A DNA stretch of 6,066 nucleotides from Bacteroidales bacterium UBA4459 (GTDB lineage Bacteria; Bacteroidota; Bacteroidia; Bacteroidales; F082). Positions 1 to 5,669 of this stretch are shown here, one piece after another. The DNA lies in assembly GCA_002389465.1 (NCBI GenBank), contig DGOT01000215.1, positions 1 to 6,066 of the forward strand. The letters run 5' to 3'. Made by a program: the position numbers and the translations under genes. Numbering within the stretch: the stretch's first letter is position 1; each line of letters opens with the position of its first letter. The notes under the pieces are model-generated. The model was not told where the DNA came from. It made no database searches and saw only the letters and a list, made by a program, of their open reading frames with translations.

Positions 1-576
1 GTACTTGACAACTTGGGGTATAATTTCATCGGGGAACCTACCGCTGTAATGATACATCGGAGTATTTTTGACAAAGTCGGCAGATTCAATACGGAATTCA
101 TTCAGTTGTGCGATCTTGAGTTTTTTTCACGTGTGGGATGCAACTTTGGATTACGATACATTCCGGAAACGCTTGCTACCTTTAGGATACATCCCAAAGC
201 CATGAGCATGATTAATAAAGACAACCAAACACTGCGAATGGAACGTGATTTATTGCTTCTCTATTACGAGTTCGTTTATAATCCAATCTTTCAGCAAATG
301 CGGGATATTGCTTTACACCGCCGTCCAGTAATTGACCTGAAAAGGTTGCTGGCATTTGAAAGCCTTCGGGCACAAGCAATTGCAAAAAGCATCCGTGGGA
401 AACACGTCGCGCCATCATCTTCACCCATTGACGAATTCAATAGGTTTATAGAAGATCTTCCCAAGATCGATAACATGCCAACGGGCAAATGGTTGATGCT
501 GCTTGACCCGTTCATACGAAACAGACGCATATTTATGTTATTATACAGATATGTACTCGGGAAAATTGCTCCTTGA
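1..576 (+). CDS. GT2-family glycosyltransferase, C-terminal part (5' end outside window)
   Basis: The reading frame is open from base 1 and ends at TGA 574-576, so the window holds the last 191 residues and the true start lies upstream. A TTG at position 13 is not credible as a start because it would fall inside the fold. The visible N-terminal part reads like the second half of a GT-A glycosyltransferase domain: an NFIGEPTAVMIHR segment (residues 8-20), a VGRFN segment like the usual VGGFD, then a CDLEFF segment (37-42, acidic pair D38/E40), which sits where GT2 enzymes keep the acidic residues of the acceptor site. A segment like the usual PEPLxxFRxH follows (PETLATFRIH, 55-64). The last 120 or so residues are helical, charged and without a clear membrane segment. 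It probably transfers a sugar from a nucleotide donor to a growing glycan at the cytoplasmic membrane face. The donor-binding DXD lies outside the window, so donor and acceptor cannot be inferred. It is first in the visible plus-strand run. Confidence 0.85.
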   Translation, partial: VLDNLGYNFIGEPTAVMIHRSIFDKVGRFNTEFIQLCDLEFFSRVGCNFGLRYIPETLATFRIHPKAMSMINKDNQTLRMERDLLLLYYEFVYNPIFQQMRDIALHRRPVIDLKRLLAFESLRAQAIAKSIRGKHVAPSSSPIDEFNRFIEDLPKIDNMPTGKWLMLLDPFIRNRRIFMLLYRYVLGKIAP

Positions 577-614
577 ATGAATGCATAATGCAATCTTTTG
601 AAATAGAAAATTCA

Positions 615-1499
615 ATGAAAATCTGCGGTATCGTACTTAATTACTTTGGCCATGAAGACACCATTACATGCGTTCAGGCACTGGTGGGTCAAAATGAACT
701 GAAAAAAATAATTATTGTTGAAAACTCTGTAAACATCACCGAACTTAGTATATTAAAGGATATCTTTAAAAATGACAGGAAGGTTGAAATTCTGGAACCT
801 TCGCGAAATTTAGGATTCTCGGGGGGGGTTAATCTTGCTTTAAATTCTGTATTAGACTCTGGTTTTGATGCGTTTTTACTACTGAATAATGACACATTAA
901 TACCGCCCAACACGTTAAAATACCTGGCAAAGGGCCTGATCGACAACGGTTTTGATATGGCATCACCAACTATATACTGCTATCCGGAAAAACATAAAGT
1001 ATGGGCCAAAGGATATTTTTATAATCGATTTTTTGGCATTATTACCCAGCGTGATATCTCCTTTATTCCAGGGACCATATTCTACCTCAGTGGTTGTTGT
1101 ATATTGATTCATCGTAAGGTCTTTAAGGATATAGGCTTGCTTGACACATCTTTTTTTATGTATGGCGAAGACGTTGAGTTCTGTTTCAGAGCTGTTCAAA
1201 AAGGATTTCGGATCGGTATCGTTGACAAAGCTTATATATATCATAAGGGAAATGTTTCATCACAACTAAATTCGTTGTTTTATGAGTATCACATCAATCG
1301 CTGTCATTTTTTACTCTGTAATAAATTATCCAAAAAGAAAGCGAAACAAATGCGGTCTCTTGTCATCAAGCTATTCACGCTTTCAATCCGCACCTTGTTA
1401 CGAACAATCAAATTTAGAAATACCCATGCGATTTCAGGATATAAACAGGCCATCTTAGGATTCACGAATCCTGACAAATCAACAGGATCAGACACATGA
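615..1499 (+). CDS. GT2-family glycosyltransferase, WbbL/rhamnosyltransferase-like
   Basis: This complete GT2 enzyme is 294 residues long from ATG 615, a usual size for the family. That start places the MKICGIVLNYFG beta-strand at the N-terminus, where the family normally begins. In-frame alternatives are ATG 588 (303 residues) and TTG 573 (308 residues, TTGA overlap with the upstream stop). None has a convincing Shine-Dalgarno sequence. In the 615 numbering the order is: a NLGFSGGVN motif (65-73), the donor/metal motif NND at 91-93 in LLLNNDTLIPP, a YLSGCCILIHRKVF segment, and the acceptor-site GEDVEFCFR segment with acidic residues at 185-188, then a conserved His at 210 (YHKG). This arrangement matches the COG1216 / WbbL group, which includes rhamnosyltransferases acting on lipid-linked O-antigen precursors. 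The sugar specificity is inferred only. Codons 819-830 contain a run of eight G (821-828). The gene is visibly more AT-rich than the next two. It ends in a 4-base ATGA overlap with the epimerase gene. Confidence 0.9.
   Translation: MKICGIVLNYFGHEDTITCVQALVGQNELKKIIIVENSVNITELSILKDIFKNDRKVEILEPSRNLGFSGGVNLALNSVLDSGFDAFLLLNNDTLIPPNTLKYLAKGLIDNGFDMASPTIYCYPEKHKVWAKGYFYNRFFGIITQRDISFIPGTIFYLSGCCILIHRKVFKDIGLLDTSFFMYGEDVEFCFRAVQKGFRIGIVDKAYIYHKGNVSSQLNSLFYEYHINRCHFLLCNKLSKKKAKQMRSLVIKLFTLSIRTLLRTIKFRNTHAISGYKQAILGFTNPDKSTGSDT
1484..1498 (+). promoter_or_regulatory. Ribosome binding site and coupled start of the epimerase gene
   Basis: AGGA at 1484-1487 stands 8 bases before ATG 1496-1498, and that ATG overlaps the TGA stop (1497-1499) of the upstream glycosyltransferase. 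The site fixes the start of the epimerase and suggests translational coupling, so the two proteins are probably made in step. Confidence 0.7.
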
Positions 1500-2461
1500 G
1501 GCATTGCTGCGTTATCGGCGGGAGCGGGTTCATCGGTTCTCATATTGTTGAGAAACTCACTTTGCGTAAAAAACAGATAACCGTAATCGGCAGAAATGCC
1601 TTACCTTCAAGGAAACTTCCCGAAAGTGTTCATTATGTCCCCGGCGACTATGGGAAGAAAAATTTTTTAATGGATGTTTTACGCGGTGTGGATGAAGTGA
1701 TTCAGCTCGCGTATGCCAGTGTTCCCAAAACAAGTTTTGAAAATCCACTCAGTGATATTCGTTATAACCTCCCCGCGACTGTAACGCTTTTTGAGGTGGC
1801 CGGTCGCCTTGGCATCGATAAACTTGTTTTGGTGTCTTCTGGCGGGACTGTTTACGGTAACGCTACAAAAATCCCCATACTTGAAGAGCATCCGACAAAT
1901 CCGATCTCCCCTTATGGGATTACAAAGCTGGCAACTGAAAAATACGCACTGATGTTCAATGAATTGGAGGCACTGCCTATCGTCTGTGTAAGACCCAGTA
2001 ACGCTTACGGAGACGGGCAAAGGCCTTTTGTTCACCAGGGTTTTGTCGCAACGGCGATGGCATCCATTTTACAGCAGAAAAAAATCACTGTCTTCGGCGA
2101 ACCCGGAACAATCCGAGATTACATCCATGTCAGCGATGTAGCCAACGGCATTATTGCAGCGCTGGATCATGGTATACCCGGTGCTTTCTATAACATTGGA
2201 AGCGGCGTCGGACGGAGTAATCAGGATGTGCTGGCGGAAATCTTTCCCCTTGCCGATGCAGTCGGGTTGCAGCCCTCAATCAAAACAGCGCCACCCCGTC
2301 CGTTTGATGTCCCGGTAAACGTCCTGGATAGTACAAAACTATTCAAAGAAACCGGCTGGAAACCGCTTATTTCTTTTCCTGAGGGGATTAATAAAACATG
2401 GCAGTGGTTCTATGAAATAGCGGGCGGCACTCCAGGAAAAAGACGCCTACCAGGAATTTAA
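1496..2461 (+). CDS. NAD-dependent nucleotide-sugar epimerase/dehydratase (extended SDR)
   Basis: This 321-residue protein has the typical length of extended short-chain dehydrogenase/reductases of the UDP-glucose 4-epimerase type. It shows a Rossmann dinucleotide motif GGSGFIG (8-14), an SSGGTVYG segment (114-121), the catalytic pair Y140 and K144 in YGITK, a VRPSNAYG segment (165-172), RDYIHVSDVA (207-216) and NIGSG (233-237). These are the usual landmarks of the NAD and nucleotide-sugar sites. It is expected to oxidise and re-reduce, epimerise or dehydrate a nucleotide sugar in the cytoplasm, providing a donor for the neighbouring glycosyltransferases. The exact reaction cannot be told from motifs. 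The residue three before the VYG, usually the catalytic Ser or Thr (Ser124 in E. coli GalE), is Gly116 here; Ser115 and Thr118 are close by. The start is supported by AGGA 8 bases upstream and the ATGA overlap. Four bases separate its stop from the GT4 gene. Confidence 0.92.
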   Translation: MRHCCVIGGSGFIGSHIVEKLTLRKKQITVIGRNALPSRKLPESVHYVPGDYGKKNFLMDVLRGVDEVIQLAYASVPKTSFENPLSDIRYNLPATVTLFEVAGRLGIDKLVLVSSGGTVYGNATKIPILEEHPTNPISPYGITKLATEKYALMFNELEALPIVCVRPSNAYGDGQRPFVHQGFVATAMASILQQKKITVFGEPGTIRDYIHVSDVANGIIAALDHGIPGAFYNIGSGVGRSNQDVLAEIFPLADAVGLQPSIKTAPPRPFDVPVNVLDSTKLFKETGWKPLISFPEGINKTWQWFYEIAGGTPGKRRLPGI

Positions 2462-2465
2462 GCGT

Positions 2466-3557
2466 ATGAACGTACTCCTCATATCCCGCGAATACCCACC
2501 CTATGAGAAAGGGGGAATTTGCAGAATTGCCGTATACCTGGCAAAATATGCCGACCGGTATGGGGTCAATTTAACCATCATCGCCAACCACCCCCTATTG
2601 GGGATCGCAACGGAAAAAGTCAATTCCACCATTATCTACCGGGTTCCGTCGCTCGGCAAAACGTTTCTGACCCAGATGCCGTCCTTCGGTTATTATGCCT
2701 CAAGGATGGTAGATAAAATCCAAGACGACTATGATGTGCTGTATTCCATTTATTCACCCCTGTTTTGCAGGATCAAAAGACCTTTTATCGGCGGCTTTTT
2801 TTCTACCCGCTATGGTGAATATGTGACCTGTAGGAAAACCGGAAAACCGTTTCATGCCCTGCTGAACAGGGGGTTTGTTCCCATGGAAAAACGCCTTATC
2901 CAAAAGGCGGACGGCCTGACCGTCAATTCAGAAAAATTGATGCAGGAAATATGGACGATGGGGGGCAGAAAAAAGCCGATTGAACATATTCCCAGCGGCG
3001 TTGATACGGAAATTTTCAGGCCGCTTCAATCTCGACAGTTTAATCGCAGGGAAAAAAGGATTCTCTGTGTGGCCAGGCTGGATGTCAGAAAGGGCCTTGA
3101 TTTTTTGTTTCATGCTTTCAAGAAAGTCGCAAGAAACGTAAAATCAAGGCTGATTATAGGTGGGGGCGGCATGGAGCGGGCGCATTTGGTAAAACTGGCC
3201 AAATCCTTGTCCATACCGGTTCAATTTTTAGGGACAATTCCCTATGAGCGACTGGTAGGACTTTACAACGAGGCCGATCTGTTTGTACTGCCTTCTCTGT
3301 ATGAAGGTATGCCCCTGGTCGCCCTGGAAGCTATGGCATGTGGAACTCCGACTATCGTATCAGATGCTTCCCCGAATATCGGAATTCCTCGTTTTAAAAG
3401 AGGGGATGTGGAAAGTTTGGAACGCATGTTGATAGAAACCCTGACAGATGAAGAAAAATTGTCGGCGTTGTCGGAACGATCTATTGAAATAAGCAAACAC
3501 TATAGCTGGAAACGAATTGTCGATCATACCTATCGAATTCTTCGCAGCTTCACATAA
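2466..3557 (+). CDS. GT4-family glycosyltransferase (GT-B fold)
   Basis: The protein has 363 residues, normal for a single-chain GT4 enzyme. The N-terminal domain begins MNVLLISREYPP with a glycine pair (G16-G17) in the acceptor/phosphate loop, followed by Rossmann-like strands to about residue 175. HIPSGVD (174-180) marks the linker, where GT4 proteins typically read NGVD. The C-terminal donor domain has LCVARLDVRKGLDFL (200-214; R204 and K209 are the usual phosphate contacts), an IIGGGGMER loop, and the retaining-enzyme EX7E motif with E280 and E288 in YEGMPLVALEAMACGTP. It probably transfers a hexose from a UDP or GDP sugar to a lipid-linked acceptor with retention of configuration. Sugar and linkage are not predictable. 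There is no signal peptide or clear membrane helix, so it is likely cytoplasmic or peripheral. ATG 2466 is preceded by AGGA at 2452-2455, and the upstream gene ends only four bases before, so it belongs to the same operon. Confidence 0.93.
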   Translation: MNVLLISREYPPYEKGGICRIAVYLAKYADRYGVNLTIIANHPLLGIATEKVNSTIIYRVPSLGKTFLTQMPSFGYYASRMVDKIQDDYDVLYSIYSPLFCRIKRPFIGGFFSTRYGEYVTCRKTGKPFHALLNRGFVPMEKRLIQKADGLTVNSEKLMQEIWTMGGRKKPIEHIPSGVDTEIFRPLQSRQFNRREKRILCVARLDVRKGLDFLFHAFKKVARNVKSRLIIGGGGMERAHLVKLAKSLSIPVQFLGTIPYERLVGLYNEADLFVLPSLYEGMPLVALEAMACGTPTIVSDASPNIGIPRFKRGDVESLERMLIETLTDEEKLSALSERSIEISKHYSWKRIVDHTYRILRSFT

Positions 3558-3595
3558 GCTGAAGGTTCAAAACTCGAGACCAAAGGGTCAGGGGC

Positions 3596-3664
3596 CAGGT
3601 GTGAGGCGAGAAGGGCTAAAGGCGAAAGGGGAAAGGCAAAGAGGTAAAGGGTGAAGCGGTAAAG
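3596..3664 (+). repeat. Purine-rich spacer with degenerate AAAGG repeats
   Basis: The 107-base gap between the GT4 and radical SAM genes (3558-3664) has no credible reading frame. From about 3596 it becomes almost all A and G on the plus strand. AAAGG recurs at 3618, 3625, 3632 and 3646, with an outlying copy at 3582 and a last AAAG at 3661. Spacing of the central copies is 7 bases (3618, 3625, 3632) and then 14, so it is a degenerate 7-base tandem repeat. The repeat runs up to the ATG of the radical SAM gene and supplies the only purine-rich sequence that could serve as its ribosome binding site. No intrinsic terminator and no clear sigma-70 promoter are visible in the gap, so read-through from upstream is possible. 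Confidence 0.65.
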
Positions 3665-4759
3665 ATGGAAAAAAGGATTATAACTAAACGAATCGTTTTG
3701 CAAGTCGGTTATACGTGCAATGCACGATGTAAATTTTGCTATTACCGAAAAGCACTGGAATCCAAGAAGGTCAGGGATTTAACTTTTCCCGAAATCAAAA
3801 AGCGGCTTGAAAAGGCCAGAAGATTTGGAAAAACCCAGGTTGACCTCTCGGGAGGCGAGCCGACCATCCGAAGAGATATTTTTCAAATTACTGAACACGC
3901 CAGACAAATAGGGTTTCGCACTGTCTGTGTTATCACAAATGGGCTGCGAACGTTTAACGTGGATTTCTGTAAAAGCCTGCAAGGTTCCGGGGTGAATGAG
4001 TTTCTGTTTTCATTACACTCCCCGAAGGAAGAAGAACACGACTGGCTGACGAGTGTCAAAGGCAGCTGGAAAAAAGTCATTCAATCGATTGAAAATGCGG
4101 ACGCATTGAAAATCCCTTACCGAACAAACACGGTGGTCTCCAATATGAATTACGGCGATTTGGACCGTTTGTACGATATCTTAAAACCGTTTCAACCGGA
4201 TGCCGTAAATTTTTTGGTCTATAATCCCTCAACAGCGGAATTCCCGGAAAAGGGCGAAATTGTTGATTATCATGTGGTGGGGAAAAAAATTAACGACTTC
4301 ATCGAAACCTATGAAAAACACCTCAAAACAATCAACGTCAGATGGCTTCCCTTTTGCTTTCTGAAAGGGAATGAAAAAAATATCCGTACCCAGTGGCAGA
4401 AACTGTATGAAGATCAGGAGTGGGACCCTTATTTCAATATCAAATTCAATAAGGGCAATTTAGCGGTTTTATTCGCATTGTTAGGGGGAAGTCTCATATA
4501 CCCATTTAAAGCGCCCAGATACGGCAGACGAAATCTTTACACGCGCTTTAATGAAATCCTTTCGAGTTTCCGAATGTTCTTCTATTACAAACAAAAGGGC
4601 CCGTGCAAATCTTGCAGCCTCAATAAAATATGCACCGGGCTTTCAAAAAATTATAAAAACGAAAAAATTGTTTTATCCAACTATGACGGAGACTCAATCA
4701 GAGATCCCCTGTTTTTTTGCAGAGCGTATCCCCAAAACTTTGAGAGCTTAAGGGTCTAG
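3665..4759 (+). CDS. Radical SAM enzyme with probable auxiliary Fe-S cluster
   Basis: The protein has 364 residues. The N-terminal radical SAM core carries the canonical CX3CX2C motif (C18, C22, C25 in CNARCKFC), which binds the [4Fe-4S] cluster that cleaves S-adenosylmethionine. It also has the GGE-type SAM motif SGGEPT (62-67), TNG (91-93) and SLHS (116-119). The C-terminal part holds C231 (LPFC) and a CX2CX5C group (C314, C317, C323) in GPCKSCSLNKICTG, enough for one auxiliary cluster of the SPASM/Twitch kind; C352 is a further candidate. A known use of such enzymes is radical modification of peptides, sugars or cofactors. The substrate here is not identifiable. It ends a run of glycan genes and no precursor peptide gene is visible, so a role in sugar or lipid modification is the simplest inference. 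ATG 3665 follows a purine-rich repeat instead of a clean Shine-Dalgarno. The C-terminal 12 bases overlap the convergent gene, and a terminator follows the stop. Confidence 0.92.
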   Translation: MEKRIITKRIVLQVGYTCNARCKFCYYRKALESKKVRDLTFPEIKKRLEKARRFGKTQVDLSGGEPTIRRDIFQITEHARQIGFRTVCVITNGLRTFNVDFCKSLQGSGVNEFLFSLHSPKEEEHDWLTSVKGSWKKVIQSIENADALKIPYRTNTVVSNMNYGDLDRLYDILKPFQPDAVNFLVYNPSTAEFPEKGEIVDYHVVGKKINDFIETYEKHLKTINVRWLPFCFLKGNEKNIRTQWQKLYEDQEWDPYFNIKFNKGNLAVLFALLGGSLIYPFKAPRYGRRNLYTRFNEILSSFRMFFYYKQKGPCKSCSLNKICTGLSKNYKNEKIVLSNYDGDSIRDPLFFCRAYPQNFESLRV

Positions 4760-5629
4760 TGGGGCGCAATGCCCCATTTTGTTTTTGCCATACATGAATC
4801 CGATAAACTGGAGCGAAAAACCGGTCCCCAGCAAAAACAGTATCAAAGGAAACTTTCTATCCCGATAATAATGTCTGAGAATGTTGCTTATAGACCACAG
4901 TCTCAAGCTGATAAACCGCTTTTTATCAGAGATCTTGGTTGAAAAAAGAAAACTGCTGACGCCTCTGCGAAATTGCCATTTCAAAAATCCCGCTAATGAA
5001 TCTCGGGCGTCGTGATACACTAAAGCACTCGGGTAGTATTTTATTCTGTAATTCAATTTTTTTAAACTATAGGCTAAAAGGCTATCCTCTCCCCCCGGAT
5101 AAGGAAATGACGCATCAAATCCGCCGATCTTGTCAAAGATATCTTTACGGATGGCACAATTGCATGAGCTTAGACTGTCCGTAAACCCATATTGATCCAC
5201 CCTCCATATCTTTTCAAAACCTAAGGCTCCACCTGCAGGAAATCCCAAAGCCGAGATAGAATCTCCCAGTAGCGTCGACGGCATCAGGACCACCCTTCCC
5301 ATAATTGCTTCCCCATCGTTTTGTAAAAAGAACTTATCAATATTTTCCAGCCAGTCGCGATCAACACAACAGTCACTATCCGTAAAAACAAGAATCTCTC
5401 CCCGGGCGCTTTTGGCGGCAATATTCCGACAGTACGCCGGTCCGTGGTTCTTCGGTAACGTGATAAGGTTACATCGATAAGACCGAGCGATTTGGCAGGT
5501 TCTGTCCCGAGAGAAATCATCTATCACAATGGTTTCGAAATCCTTGTAGTTCTGGTTTGATAAAGAATTTAATAAAGCAGGAAGGGTTGCCTCTGCATTA
5601 TAGGCGGGAACAATAACTGAAAAGTTCAT
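4748..5629 (-). CDS. GT2-family glycosyltransferase with C-terminal hydrophobic segment
   Basis: This complete GT2 enzyme has 293 residues. It opens with MNFSVIVPAYNAEATL, the standard first strand of the GT-A fold, which supports ATG at 5629. VIDDFSRD follows (D37, D38, nucleotide contact), then the metal-binding DSD at 84-86 in VFTDSD. A SSCNCAIRKDIFDKIGGFD segment (154-172) leads to the acceptor-site GGED (179-182), with E181/D182 as likely base region. A YHDAR segment (205-209) and WQFRRG (218-223), like the QXXRW-type region of processive and related GT2 enzymes, come next. A hydrophobic stretch near 258-279 may attach it to the membrane. It probably adds one sugar to a glycan intermediate; the donor is unknown. 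It lies 40 bases after the upstream minus-strand gene and is likely co-transcribed with it. The upstream AGAAAG is only a weak ribosome binding site. Its 3' end overlaps the radical SAM gene by 12 bases tail to tail, and its final codons contain the opposing gene's terminator hairpin. Confidence 0.92.
   Translation of the reverse strand: MNFSVIVPAYNAEATLPALLNSLSNQNYKDFETIVIDDFSRDRTCQIARSYRCNLITLPKNHGPAYCRNIAAKSARGEILVFTDSDCCVDRDWLENIDKFFLQNDGEAIMGRVVLMPSTLLGDSISALGFPAGGALGFEKIWRVDQYGFTDSLSSCNCAIRKDIFDKIGGFDASFPYPGGEDSLLAYSLKKLNYRIKYYPSALVYHDARDSLAGFLKWQFRRGVSSFLFSTKISDKKRFISLRLWSISNILRHYYRDRKFPLILFLLGTGFSLQFIGFMYGKNKMGHCAPLDP
4757..4786 (+). terminator. Intrinsic terminator of the plus-strand gene run
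   Basis: GGGGC (4761-4765) pairs with GCCCC (4771-4775) around a 5-base loop. T4760/A4776 extends the stem, and a G-U and an A-U pair may follow. A T-rich tract ATTTTGTTTTT (4776-4786) comes directly after, as expected for rho-independent termination. It begins at the stop codon of the radical SAM gene. On the opposite strand no T tract follows the hairpin, so it should act in one direction only. It lies within the last codons of the convergent glycosyltransferase gene. Confidence 0.75.
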
Positions 5630-5669
5630 TCTTTCTGGTTACCCTGTTAATTGCCAATCCAATTCGTTT

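Noticed and set aside
13..15. TTG as start of the first gene
   Set aside because: The frame is open to base 1 and the sequence is mid-domain for a GT2 enzyme, so the gene continues upstream.
689..1244. Long minus-strand open frames opposite the second glycosyltransferase
   Set aside because: They have no recognisable domain or start signal and lie fully antisense to a well-supported gene; they are shadow frames.
1219..1247. AT-rich TATATATA stretch resembling a promoter element
   Set aside because: It encodes the conserved AYIYHKG segment of the glycosyltransferase and no -35 partner or downstream gene start fits.
1679..2035. 118-codon minus-strand frame opposite the epimerase gene
   Set aside because: Its translation has no recognisable family features and it is antisense to conserved SDR motifs.
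3545..3561. Perfect 6-bp hairpin CAGCTT / AAGCTG with a 5-base loop across the stop codon of the GT4 gene
   Set aside because: No T tract follows and the stem is AT-containing and short, so it is not supported as an intrinsic terminator; it could be chance.
3578..3589. Small inverted repeat GACC-AAAG-GGTC in the spacer after the GT4 gene
   Set aside because: A 4-bp stem is expected by chance and it lacks any terminator or operator context.
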